Source: Cupriavidus nantongensis (lineage in GTDB: Bacteria > Pseudomonadota > Gammaproteobacteria > Burkholderiales > Burkholderiaceae). Taken from it: DNA of 64,000 nucleotides. The DNA lies in assembly GCF_001598055.1 (NCBI RefSeq), contig NZ_CP014845.1:1922001-1986000 (forward strand), read 5' to 3'. The notes beneath the pieces are model-generated. The model was not told the DNA's origin. It made no database searches and was given only the letters and a program-made list of their open reading frames with translations. How positions within the stretch are numbered: the stretch's first letter is position 1; each line of letters opens with the position of its first letter. The translations under genes were made by a program, and so were the position numbers. Shown one piece after another: positions 12,204 through 22,290 of this stretch.

Positions 12204-13390
12204 TGCGCGGGCTGGGCGCGGCGGCATGCACTGCGCTCGCTGCCGTATGTATCGCCGTGCTCGCCGCCGGTTGCGCCGCCACCGTGCGCGGCACCGGTGA
12301 CCTCGGCGTGGTGGTGGAGCGTGCCGCGGGCCGGCTGCAGATCGTCGAGACCACCGGCATGACGCGCCTCGCCACGGTCGAAGGGCTGGGCGACCTGTCC
12401 CATGCCAGCGTGGTGTTCTCGCGCGATGCGCGCTACGCCTACGTGTTCGGCCGCGACGGCGGCCTGACGCGCGTGGACCTGCTTGGCGCCCGCATCACCC
12501 ACCGTGTGCTGCAGGCCGGCAACAGCATCGGCGGCGCGATCTCGCAGGACGGCCGCGTGGTGGCCGCGCAGAACTATGCGCCGGGCGGCATCCGGCTGTT
12601 CGACGCGCAGACGCTGGCGCCGCTGGCAGAGCTGCCGGCGATCGGCAGCGACGGGCGCCGCGCCAAGGTGGTCGGGCTGGCCGACCTGCCCGGCCGGCGC
12701 TTTGCCGCGAGCCTGTTCGAATCCGGCGAAATCTGGATCATCGACGCCAATGACCCGCGCCACCCGCAGGTGACGCGACTGCCCGCCGGGCGCGAGCCCT
12801 ACGACGGGCTGGTCACGCCCGACGGCCGCTGGTACCTGGCCGGCCTGTTCGGCGAAGACGGCCTGGCGCTGGTCGACCTGTGGCAGGCACCGCCGCAGGC
12901 GCGCCGCATCCTGTCCGGCTATGGCCGCGGGAATGCGCCGCTGCCGGTCTACAAGATGCCGCACCTGCGCGGCTGGGCCATGGCGCAGGGCATGGCGTGG
13001 CTGCCGGCGATCGGCCGCCATGAAGTGCTGGTGGCCGATCCCGCCAACGGCTGGCGCGAGGCGGCGCGCGTGGCGCTGGCGGGCCAGCCGGTGTTCGCCA
13101 TGGCGCGGCCCGACGGGCGCCAGGTCTGGGTCAACTTCGCCTTTCCGCACAACGACACCGTGCAGGTGATCGACACCGCCACGCGCAAGGTGGTGCGCAC
13201 GCTGCGCCCCTGCCGCGGCGTGCTGCACATGGAGTTCACGCCCAAGGGCGAGGCGCTGTGGCTGTCCTGCCGCGACGACAACCGCGTCGAGATCTACGAC
13301 ACCGCCACGCTGGCACGCGTGGCCACGCTGCCTGCGGACAACCCCAGCGGCATCTTCTTCACCGCACGCGCGCAGCGCTTTGGCATGTAG
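12203..13390 (+). CDS. nirF: Haem d1 biosynthesis lipoprotein NirF
   Basis: Propeller protein of 395 residues, homologous to the d1-binding domain of NirS but without a cytochrome c domain. NirF binds a late d1 precursor in the periplasm. The N-terminus has a lipoprotein signal with the lipobox LAAGC and Cys24 as the anchor. Family stretches include FSRDARYAYVFGRDGGLTRVDL near residue 72 and MEFTPKGEALWLSCRDDN near 342. The ATG at 12203 overlaps the nirC stop; an in-frame extension to 12143 would lie inside nirC and spoil the signal peptide. Confidence 0.94.
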   Translation: MRGLGAAACTALAAVCIAVLAAGCAATVRGTGDLGVVVERAAGRLQIVETTGMTRLATVEGLGDLSHASVVFSRDARYAYVFGRDGGLTRVDLLGARITHRVLQAGNSIGGAISQDGRVVAAQNYAPGGIRLFDAQTLAPLAELPAIGSDGRRAKVVGLADLPGRRFAASLFESGEIWIIDANDPRHPQVTRLPAGREPYDGLVTPDGRWYLAGLFGEDGLALVDLWQAPPQARRILSGYGRGNAPLPVYKMPHLRGWAMAQGMAWLPAIGRHEVLVADPANGWREAARVALAGQPVFAMARPDGRQVWVNFAFPHNDTVQVIDTATRKVVRTLRPCRGVLHMEFTPKGEALWLSCRDDNRVEIYDTATLARVATLPADNPSGIFFTARAQRFGM

Positions 13391-13398
13391 GGCGCGCC

Positions 13399-14388
13399 AT
13401 GATCAACGAGCAAAATCTCTATGACCAGCTGCAGCGCGGCTTCCCGCTGCAGCCGCGGCCCTACCAGGCGCTGGCCGCGAAAGCGGGCCTGTGCGAGCAC
13501 GCGCTGCTGACCCTGCTGGCGCGCGATCTCGGCACCGGGCGCATCAGCCGCGTCGGCGCCGTGTTCGCGCCCAACGTGATCGGCGTCAGCACCCTGGGCG
13601 CCTTGTCGGTGCCGCCGGCGCAGCTCGATCGCGTGGCGGCGCGCGTCAGCGCCTGCGCGGCGGTCAGCCACAACTACGCGCGCAGCGGCCATCGGTACAA
13701 CCTGTGGTTTGTCGCCGGCGCGCGCGAGCGCGGCATGCTCGATGCCACGCTGGCGTCGATCGGCGACCTCACCGGGCTGGCGCCGCTTGATCTGCCGATG
13801 GCGCGCGAGTACCACATCGACCTGGGCTTTCCGCTGGCACGGCCGCACGGCACCCGCCCGCGCCGGCCCGCCGGGCTGGCGGCGCTGGCCGCCGCGGTGG
13901 CGCTGGACGACGATGACTGGCGCCTGGTCGCGGCGCTGGAAGCCGGGCTGCCGCTGACGCCGCGCCCCTTCCATGCGCTGGCCCGGCAGGCGCGACTGGC
14001 CGTGCCGCAGGTGCTCGAGCGGCTGGCGCAATGGTCGGCGCAAGGCGTGATCCGGCGCCTGGGGGTGGTGCTGCGCCACGGGCGCTTCGGCTACCGCCAC
14101 AACGCCATGTGCGTGTGGGATGTGCCGGACGGCCGCGTCGACGCCATCGGCATGCGCCTGGCGCGGCAGCCGCGCGTGACGCTGTGCTACCGCCGCGAGC
14201 GCCGGCTGCCGGACTGGCCCTACAACCTGTTCGCGATGATCCATGCCCGCAGCGCGCAAGACCTGCAGGCCGCACTGGCGCAGGTCCGCGCCGCCGCCGG
14301 CCTGGAGCAGGTGCCGGGCTCGGTGCTGGTCGGCACGCATTGCTACAAGCAGCGCGGCACGCGCTATGCCACCGAGGTGCCGGCATGA
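13399..14388 (+). CDS. nirD: Fused siroheme decarboxylase subunits NirD-NirL
   Basis: A 329-residue protein containing two related Lrp/AsnC-like halves, NirD-like (about 1-160) and NirL-like (about 170-329), as in the NirDL of some pseudomonads. Together with NirG and NirH it removes the two propionate carboxyl groups of siroheme to give 12,18-didecarboxysiroheme. Each half shows the family pattern of an N-terminal winged helix and a C-terminal sheet with a conserved YN-L-F/W stretch (RYNLWFVAG, PYNLFAMIHA). The second half ends LVGTHCYKQRG. The ATG lies 8 nt after nirF, and the stop overlaps the nirG start (ATGA). Confidence 0.93.
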   Translation: MINEQNLYDQLQRGFPLQPRPYQALAAKAGLCEHALLTLLARDLGTGRISRVGAVFAPNVIGVSTLGALSVPPAQLDRVAARVSACAAVSHNYARSGHRYNLWFVAGARERGMLDATLASIGDLTGLAPLDLPMAREYHIDLGFPLARPHGTRPRRPAGLAALAAAVALDDDDWRLVAALEAGLPLTPRPFHALARQARLAVPQVLERLAQWSAQGVIRRLGVVLRHGRFGYRHNAMCVWDVPDGRVDAIGMRLARQPRVTLCYRRERRLPDWPYNLFAMIHARSAQDLQAALAQVRAAAGLEQVPGSVLVGTHCYKQRGTRYATEVPA

Positions 14389-14876
14389 ACGGCGCCGCCG
14401 CGTCCTGCGACGCCATCGATGCTGTCGAACCGCTCGATGCGCTCGACCGCCGCATCATCAACACCCTGCAGCGCGGCCTGCCACTGGTGCCGCATCCGTA
14501 CGCCGAAGCGGCCGCGGCGCTCGGCATCACCGAGGCCGTGCTGCTGGAACGGCTGCGTGCACTGCTGGCCGCCGGCGTGCTGACGCGCTTCGGCCCGTTG
14601 TACCAGGTCGAGCGCGCGGGCGGGCGCTTCGTGCTGTGCGCCTGCCATGCGCCGGCAGCGCGGCTGGAAGCCGTCATCGCCGCCATCAACGCCCACCCGG
14701 AGGTCGCGCACCACTACGCGCGCACCCACCACCTGAACCTGTGGTTCGTGGTGGCGGTGGCGCGGCCGGAACAGGTCGCGCCGGCGCTGGCGCGCATCGC
14801 CGCGGCGGCCGGGGTCGAGGTGTTGCCGTTTCCCAAGGAACGCGAGTTCTTCGTCAACCTCTATCTGCCCGCCTGA
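14385..14876 (+). CDS. nirG: Siroheme decarboxylase subunit NirG
   Basis: Protein of 163 residues in the Lrp/AsnC-like siroheme decarboxylase family. It begins with a winged-helix-like segment (LDRRIINTLQRGLPLVPHPY) and has a ligand-fold half containing YARTHHLNLWFVVAVA, where the histidine pair is typical of the catalytically relevant region in NirD/NirG types. It acts with NirDL and NirH in the first dedicated step of haem d1 synthesis. It overlaps its neighbours at both ends (ATGA with nirDL, TGATG with nirH). Confidence 0.92.
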   Translation: MNGAAASCDAIDAVEPLDALDRRIINTLQRGLPLVPHPYAEAAAALGITEAVLLERLRALLAAGVLTRFGPLYQVERAGGRFVLCACHAPAARLEAVIAAINAHPEVAHHYARTHHLNLWFVVAVARPEQVAPALARIAAAAGVEVLPFPKEREFFVNLYLPA

Positions 14877-15394
14877 TGCCGCACCCTCCCGACGCTGCCG
14901 ATCCCACCGACCTGGCGCTGATCCGCGCCACCCAGGCCGGCCTGCCGCTGGTATCGGCGCCGTACGCCGCGGTCGCCGCGGAACTGGGCCTGACCGAGGC
15001 GGAAGTGATCGCGCGCCTGGCGGCGATGCAGGCGCGCGGCGTGCTGCGCCGCATCGCCGCCGTGCCCAACCACTACCGGATCGGCTGGCGCGCCAACGGC
15101 ATGACGGTGTGGGACGTCGACGATGCCCGTATCGATGCGCTCGGCGCGCGCGTCGGCGCGCTGCCGTTCGTCAGCCATTGCTACCGGCGTCCGCGCCGCC
15201 TGCCGCACTGGCCCTACAACCTGTTCGCGATGGTCCACGCGCGCTCGCGCGAAGCGGCCGCGCCGCAGGTCGCCGCGATCGCGGCACTGCTGGGCGACGC
15301 CTGCCGCGCGCACGACGTGCTGTGGTCCACCCGCGTACTGAAGAAGACCGGGCTGCGGCTGCCCGAACCCGGCGAGTCCGCCACACCTGACTGA
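14876..15394 (+). CDS. nirH: Siroheme decarboxylase subunit NirH
   Basis: Protein of 172 residues, the fourth related siroheme decarboxylase unit. The N-terminal helix-turn-helix-like part is LIRATQAGLPLVSAPY and the C-terminal half has CYRRPRRLPHWPYNLFAMVHA, close to the NirL half of the NirDL fusion. It ends VLKKTGLRL, the NirH/NirL-type tail. The ATG overlaps the nirG stop. It completes the D/L/G/H set needed for decarboxylation in organisms with all four subunits. Confidence 0.92.
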   Translation: MPHPPDAADPTDLALIRATQAGLPLVSAPYAAVAAELGLTEAEVIARLAAMQARGVLRRIAAVPNHYRIGWRANGMTVWDVDDARIDALGARVGALPFVSHCYRRPRRLPHWPYNLFAMVHARSREAAAPQVAAIAALLGDACRAHDVLWSTRVLKKTGLRLPEPGESATPD

Positions 15395-15419
15395 AAGAAC
15401 CGATCGGAAGCCCCCACAT

Positions 15420-16583
15420 ATGTTCCGCCTGTCCCGCTTCATGGAAGCCCTGCGCGATGACGGCCCGGTGCCGCCGCCGCGCCAGCCCGCCGGCCCGGTG
15501 GTGATCTGGAACCTGATCCGCCGCTGCAACCTGAACTGCCGCCACTGCTACGCCACCTCGGCCGACACCGACTTCAAGGGCGAGCTCGATACCGCCGCAG
15601 CGCTGGACGTGCTGGGCCAGCTGCGCGACGCGCGCGTGCCGGCGCTGATCCTGTCCGGCGGCGAGCCGCTGCTGCGCCCCGACCTGTACGAGATTGCCGC
15701 GCACGCACGCGCGCTCGGCTTCCACCTGTCGCTGTCGTCCAACGGCACGCTGCTCGATGCCGGCCACGCGGCGCGGCTGGCGGCGGCGGGCTTCGACTAC
15801 GTCGGCGTCAGCCTCGACGGCCTGCCCGCTACGCACGACCGCTTCCGCCGCAGCGACGGCGCCTTCGCGCAGGCGCTCGCGGGCTTGCGCACGGCGCGCG
15901 CGGCCGGGCTGCGCGTGGGCGTGCGCATGACGCTGACCGAAGCCAACGCGGCACAACTGCCCGAGCTGGTGGCGCTGGCCGAGCGCGAAGGCATCGACAA
16001 GTTCTACCTGTCCCACTTCAACTATGCCGGCCGCGCGCGCAGCCACCGCGCCGACGACGCCCGCCACGCCCGCACCCGCGCCGCGCTGGACTGGCTGTTC
16101 GACCATGTCTGGCAACGCGCGCGCCAGGGACATGCGGGCGACTTCGTCACCGGCAACAACGATGCGGACGGGGTGTACCTGCTGTACTGGATCGCACAGC
16201 GCTTCCCGCACCGCATCGCCGACATGCGCCAGCGTCTGGAGCGCTGGGGCGGCAACGCCACCGGCGTCGGCGTGGCCAATATCGACAACCTCGGCAACGT
16301 CCACCCCGATACGATGTGGTGGCACGTGACGCTGGGCAATGTGCGCGAGCGACCGTTCGGCGAGATCTGGGCCGACCGCGCCGAGCCGCTGATGGCGGGC
16401 CTGGCCAGCACGCCGCGCCCGCTGCAGGGGCGCTGCGCGGGCTGCGCGCACCGCGCCATCTGCAACGGCAACACGCGCGTGCGCGCGTTTGCGCTGACCG
16501 GCAACGCGTGGGCCGAAGACCCGGGCTGCTACCTGAGCGATGCCGAGATCGCGCACGCGCCTGGCGCGGAGGTCGCGGCATGA
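15420..16583 (+). CDS. nirJ: Radical SAM haem d1 synthase component NirJ
   Basis: Radical SAM enzyme of 387 residues that converts the didecarboxysiroheme propionates to the keto groups of the d1 precursor. The SAM iron-sulfur motif is Cys36-x3-Cys40-x2-Cys43 (CNLNCRHC), followed by LSGGEPLLRPD. A C-terminal SPASM-like cysteine cluster is visible (CAGCAHRAICNGN and a later Cys in DPGCYL), expected to bind a second cluster. The start lies 25 nt after nirH; the stop overlaps nirN (ATGA). Length and motifs agree with NirJ of Pseudomonas and Paracoccus. Confidence 0.96.
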   Translation: MFRLSRFMEALRDDGPVPPPRQPAGPVVIWNLIRRCNLNCRHCYATSADTDFKGELDTAAALDVLGQLRDARVPALILSGGEPLLRPDLYEIAAHARALGFHLSLSSNGTLLDAGHAARLAAAGFDYVGVSLDGLPATHDRFRRSDGAFAQALAGLRTARAAGLRVGVRMTLTEANAAQLPELVALAEREGIDKFYLSHFNYAGRARSHRADDARHARTRAALDWLFDHVWQRARQGHAGDFVTGNNDADGVYLLYWIAQRFPHRIADMRQRLERWGGNATGVGVANIDNLGNVHPDTMWWHVTLGNVRERPFGEIWADRAEPLMAGLASTPRPLQGRCAGCAHRAICNGNTRVRAFALTGNAWAEDPGCYLSDAEIAHAPGAEVAA

Positions 16584-18079
16584 CGGCACTGATCCGATGG
16601 CTGGGCATGCTGGTGCTCGCCTGCATCGCGCAAGCCGCAACCGCCGCCGACCCGGCTGCACTCTACAGCCAGCACTGCGCCGCCTGCCACGGCGCCGACC
16701 GCCTCGGCGGCATGGGCCCCGCGCTGCTGCCCGAGAGCCTCGAGCGCCTGCGCGCCAGCGAACTCGATACCGTGCTGCGCGACGGCCGCGCGGCGACGCA
16801 GATGCCGGCCTTCGGCGCCACGCTGGCGGCGCCGGAACTGCAGGCGCTGGCGCGCTGGCTGCGTTCGGCGCCCGCCGATGCGCCGCAGTGGAGCAACGAC
16901 GCGATCCGCGCCAGCCACGTCGTCACGCACGCGCCCGGCACGCTGCCGGCGCGCCCTGTCTTCAGCGCCGACCCGCAGAACCTGTTCGTGGTGGTCGAGG
17001 CCGGCAGCCATCACATGACCGTGCTCGACGGCGACCGGCTGGCGCCGATCCATCGCTTTGCCACGCGCTTCGCCTTGCACGGCGGGCCCAAGTTCAGCCG
17101 CGACGGCCGCTATGTCTACATGGCCAGCCGCGACGGCTGGGTCAGCAAGTACGACCTGTGGAACCTGGCCTATGTCGCCGAGATCCGCGTCGGCATCAAC
17201 ACGCGCAACGTGGCCGTCAGCGATGACGGGCGCTGGGTGCTGGCCGGCAACACGCTGCCGCGCACGCTGGTGCTGCTGCGTGCCGACGACCTGTCGCTGG
17301 CGCGGGTGATCGATGTCAGGGGCCGCAATGGCGATGCCTCGCGGGTATCGGCGGTCTACGACGCCGCGCCGCGCCACAGCTTTATCGCGGCGCTGAAGGA
17401 CATTGCCGAGGTCTGGGAGATCCCGTATGCCGACGCCGCCGGCGAACCCCTGGCATCGCTGGCGCCGCGTGCGATCGTGCTGGACGATGTGCTCGACGAC
17501 TTCTTCTTCGACCAGCCCTACCGCCACATCCTCGGCGCATCGCGCAGCGGCGGCGGGCAGGTGATCGACCTCGACCAGCGCCGCAAGGTGGCGTCGCTGG
17601 CGCTTGGCGGCATGCCTCATCTCGGCAGCGGCATCACCTGGCAACGGCACGGGCATGAAGTGATGGCGTCGCCCGACCTCGGCCAGGGGCGCATCACGGT
17701 GATCGACATGCACGACTGGCACACCGTCGCGACCGTACCGACCAACGGCCCCGGCTTCTTCCTGCGCAGCCACGAGAACAGCCGCTATGCCTGGGCCGAT
17801 GCCATGATGAGCCCGCGGCGCGATACGCTGCAGGTGATCGACAAGCAGACCCTGCAGGTCGCCGGCAGCGTTACGCCCAGCCCCGGCCGCACCGCCGCGC
17901 ATGTGGAATTCACGCGCGACGGGCGCTATGCGCTGGTCAGCCTGATGGAGCGCGACGGCGCGATCGTGGTCTACGACGCCGCCACGCTGCAGGAAGTAAA
18001 GCGCATCCCGATGGACAAGCCCATCGGCAAGTACAACGTCTTCAACAAGACCACGCGCTCGGCGGGCACCAGCCACTGA
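16580..18079 (+). CDS. nirN: Dihydro-haem d1 dehydrogenase NirN
   Basis: Periplasmic NirS homologue of 499 residues. A signal peptide (about 1-24) precedes a cytochrome c domain with CAACH (Cys33, Cys36, His37) and a d1-type propeller. NirN introduces the acrylate double bond in the last step of haem d1 synthesis and hands the cofactor to NirS. The absence of the NirS signature stretches and its position after nirJ separate it from NirS. Its stop codon lies within the first unit of the tandem array that follows. Confidence 0.94.
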   Translation: MTALIRWLGMLVLACIAQAATAADPAALYSQHCAACHGADRLGGMGPALLPESLERLRASELDTVLRDGRAATQMPAFGATLAAPELQALARWLRSAPADAPQWSNDAIRASHVVTHAPGTLPARPVFSADPQNLFVVVEAGSHHMTVLDGDRLAPIHRFATRFALHGGPKFSRDGRYVYMASRDGWVSKYDLWNLAYVAEIRVGINTRNVAVSDDGRWVLAGNTLPRTLVLLRADDLSLARVIDVRGRNGDASRVSAVYDAAPRHSFIAALKDIAEVWEIPYADAAGEPLASLAPRAIVLDDVLDDFFFDQPYRHILGASRSGGGQVIDLDQRRKVASLALGGMPHLGSGITWQRHGHEVMASPDLGQGRITVIDMHDWHTVATVPTNGPGFFLRSHENSRYAWADAMMSPRRDTLQVIDKQTLQVAGSVTPSPGRTAAHVEFTRDGRYALVSLMERDGAIVVYDAATLQEVKRIPMDKPIGKYNVFNKTTRSAGTSH

Positions 18080-18163
18080 GCGCGTGGCGCGATCCCGCTG
18101 AGCGCGTGGCGCGATCCCGCTGAGCGCGTGGCGCGATCCCGCTAAGCGCGTGGCGCGATCCCT
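18076..18163 (+). repeat. 4 x 22-bp tandem repeat between nirN and nirE
   Basis: Units of 22 bp (CTGAGCGCGTGGCGCGATCC plus CG) start at 18076, 18098, 18120 and 18142. The first three are identical and the last differs at two positions. The first unit contains the nirN stop codon TGA, so the array looks like a repeated duplication of the gene end. Confidence 0.93.
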
Positions 18164-18178
18164 TTGCAGGAGTCCAAC

Positions 18179-18952
18179 ATGCAAGCACCGCTGAAGCCCG
18201 GCAAGGTCTGGCTGGTCGGCGTCGGCCCCGGCAGCCCGGACCTGGTCACGGTACGCGCCATGCGCGCGCTGGCCGCGGCCGAGGTCTGGCTGGTCGATGA
18301 CCTGGTATCGCCCGAGATGGCCGGCTATGCCAGCCCGGGCACCCATGTGGAGTGGGTCGGCAAGCGCGGCGGGCGCTGCTCGGTGAGCCAGCAGCGCATC
18401 CAGCAGCTGACGCTGCAGCATGCGCTGGCCGGCCGCGCGGTGGCGCGCGTCAAGGGCGGCGATCCGCTGCTGTTCGGGCGCGGCGGCGAAGAAGCCGCGT
18501 TCCTGCGCAGCCACGGGCTGCAGGTCGAGATCGTCAACGGCATCAGCAGCGGCATGGCCGCGGCGCAGGCGCTGGGCATTGCGCTGACGCATCGCGCCCA
18601 CTGCCACGGCGTGACCTTCGTCACCGGGCACACCAGCGAACACGGCTCGCCAGACTGGCACGCGCTGGTGCGTGGCGGCACCACGCTGGTGATCTACATG
18701 GGCATGAGCCGCATCGCCGCGATCCGCGACGGCCTGCTCGCCGCCGGCATGGCGGCCGGCACGCCGGCGGCGGTGGTGATGCATGCCGGCAGCGAGCAGG
18801 CACGCAGCTGGACCGGCTCGCTCGGCACGCTCGCCGAAGCGCTCGCGGCCGGGCTGGCGAGCCCGGCGGTGGTGCTGGTCGGCGGGGTGGTGGCGGACAC
18901 GCTGGCCACAGTGGAGGCGATGGCTACGGGGGCGGACTCGCTGGCCGCTTAG
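18179..18952 (+). CDS. nirE: Uroporphyrinogen-III C-methyltransferase of the nir cluster
   Basis: SAM-dependent methyltransferase of 257 residues that makes precorrin-2 from uroporphyrinogen III, committing tetrapyrrole to siroheme and haem d1. The SUMT signature VGVGPGSPDLVTVRA is at residues about 14-28, and VARVKGGDPLLFGRGGEEA near 88-106 is the conserved second motif. ATG 18179 follows CAGGAG by 7 nt; a TTG five codons earlier is less likely. The gene ends the nir operon. A housekeeping paralogue (cysG/cobA) probably exists elsewhere. Confidence 0.93.
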   Translation: MQAPLKPGKVWLVGVGPGSPDLVTVRAMRALAAAEVWLVDDLVSPEMAGYASPGTHVEWVGKRGGRCSVSQQRIQQLTLQHALAGRAVARVKGGDPLLFGRGGEEAAFLRSHGLQVEIVNGISSGMAAAQALGIALTHRAHCHGVTFVTGHTSEHGSPDWHALVRGGTTLVIYMGMSRIAAIRDGLLAAGMAAGTPAAVVMHAGSEQARSWTGSLGTLAEALAAGLASPAVVLVGGVVADTLATVEAMATGADSLAA

Positions 18953-18976
18953 CAGCGCCGGCGCGCTGCCGGTTTG

Positions 18977-19005
18977 CTCCCCTCTCCCAGCCTGCGGGAG
19001 AGGCA
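18977..19005. repeat. Intergenic inverted-repeat element, short copy B
   Basis: CCTCTCCC (18981-18988) and GGGAGAGG (18996-19003) flank AGCCTGC, matching the arms of the longer elements at 1867 and 58834. It lies between the convergent ends of nirE and pobA and may act as a two-way terminator. Confidence 0.65.
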
Positions 19006-19041
19006 GCCTTTGCTGGCGGCGGTGGCTGCGGCTTGGCGCTG

Positions 19042-21227
<2,186 letters not shown>

Positions 21228-21297
21228 GGGAGCGGACCATGCTGGCTTGTCCGCCTGGCCCATCGCGGCGAAGCGAGTGTCCGGCACAGGAAATCAT

Positions 21298-21322
21298 GTA
21301 AATTGCGTTTTCCTGGATTTAC
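21298..21322 (+). promoter_or_regulatory. Inverted repeat before the PcaQ-like gene
   Basis: GTAAAT (21298-21303) and ATTTAC (21317-21322) form a perfect 6-bp inverted repeat with a 13-nt spacer, the shape of a LysR-type site. It ends 14 nt before the ATG at 21337, a position suited to autoregulation. Confidence 0.45.
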
Positions 21323-21336
21323 GATAACCCTCATTC

Positions 21337-22290
21337 ATGAAAGCCACCGCCGCGCCCGCGCTCGAGATCTTCCGCAACCGCGTGCGGCTGCGGCATCTCT
21401 ATTGCTTCGTGGCGGTGTCTCAGACCCAGCACCTGGGCCGCGCCGCCGAGCGGCTGGGGCTGACGCAGCCCGCGGTGTCCAAGACCCTGAGCGAGCTCGA
21501 GGATCTGACCGGCACGCGCCTGCTGGTGCGCCAGCGCGCGGGCACCGAGCTGACCACCGCCGGCACGCGCTTCCTGCGCCACGCGCTGCGCATTCTTGCC
21601 GATATCGACGCCGCGGCCGACAGCATGGCCGGCGAGCAGGCGCAGCCGCAGGAGCGCATCCGGCTGGGGGCCCTGCCCAGTGTGGTGCCCGCGGTGCTGA
21701 CCGATGCCCTGCTGCGCTTTCGCGCCGCGCATCCCGAGGTCGGGCTTGCGGTCCAGACTGGCATGAACCGCAGCCTGATCGACCAGCTCAAGGCCGACGT
21801 GCTGGATCTTGTGATTGGCCGGATGGATGACCCGGTGGCGATGGAGAGCCTGTGGTTCGAATCGCTGGGCCCGGACTCGCTGGCACTGGCGGTACGTCCC
21901 GGACATCCGCTCGCCGCCGTCTCGCGGCCCACCTTGCTCGACGTGATGGCATGGCCCCTGGTGATTCCGGCAGCGGGCTCGATCCCCCGCCACAACACCG
22001 AAAGCCTGCTGGCCCGCCACGGCCTGCCCCTGCCGGGCGGATGCGTGGAATCGTCGGATGCCTACCTCGGCCGGCTGCTGGCCCGCCACAGCGACTGCGT
22101 GTGGGCGGCGCCGCTGTCCGCGGTGCAGCGCGCGGCGGCCGAGGATGAACTGGTGCTGCTGCCGCTCGATACCCAGGGCACCGAGGAACCGATCGGCTTG
22201 CTGCGGCACGGCGACCGCGCGCTCAGCCCGATGGCCGAAGCGCTGGCCGACTGCATCCGCGCCGCGGCCCGGCCGCTTGGCGCTCAGTGA
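21337..22290 (+). CDS. pcaQ: LysR-family regulator, PcaQ-like
   Basis: LysR regulator of 317 residues. The winged helix-turn-helix is at about residues 18-78 (LYCFVAVSQTQHLGRAAERLGLTQPAVSKTL), followed by the co-inducer domain. The N-terminal NRVRLRHLYCFVAV and the LGALPSVVPAVLTDALLRF stretch are typical of PcaQ, the activator of protocatechuate genes. Its genomic partners here are pobA and a PcaK-type transporter, which supports this assignment; pca enzymes themselves are not in the window. The 3' end overlaps the convergent transporter gene by 7 nt. Confidence 0.82.
   Translation: MKATAAPALEIFRNRVRLRHLYCFVAVSQTQHLGRAAERLGLTQPAVSKTLSELEDLTGTRLLVRQRAGTELTTAGTRFLRHALRILADIDAAADSMAGEQAQPQERIRLGALPSVVPAVLTDALLRFRAAHPEVGLAVQTGMNRSLIDQLKADVLDLVIGRMDDPVAMESLWFESLGPDSLALAVRPGHPLAAVSRPTLLDVMAWPLVIPAAGSIPRHNTESLLARHGLPLPGGCVESSDAYLGRLLARHSDCVWAAPLSAVQRAAAEDELVLLPLDTQGTEEPIGLLRHGDRALSPMAEALADCIRAAARPLGAQ

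Noticed and set aside
16580..18079. Second nirS copy
   Set aside because: The protein lacks NirS signature stretches and follows nirJ, so NirN fits better.
18076..18163. Tandem 22-bp array considered as a CRISPR
   Set aside because: Units are directly adjacent with no spacers; there are no cas genes.
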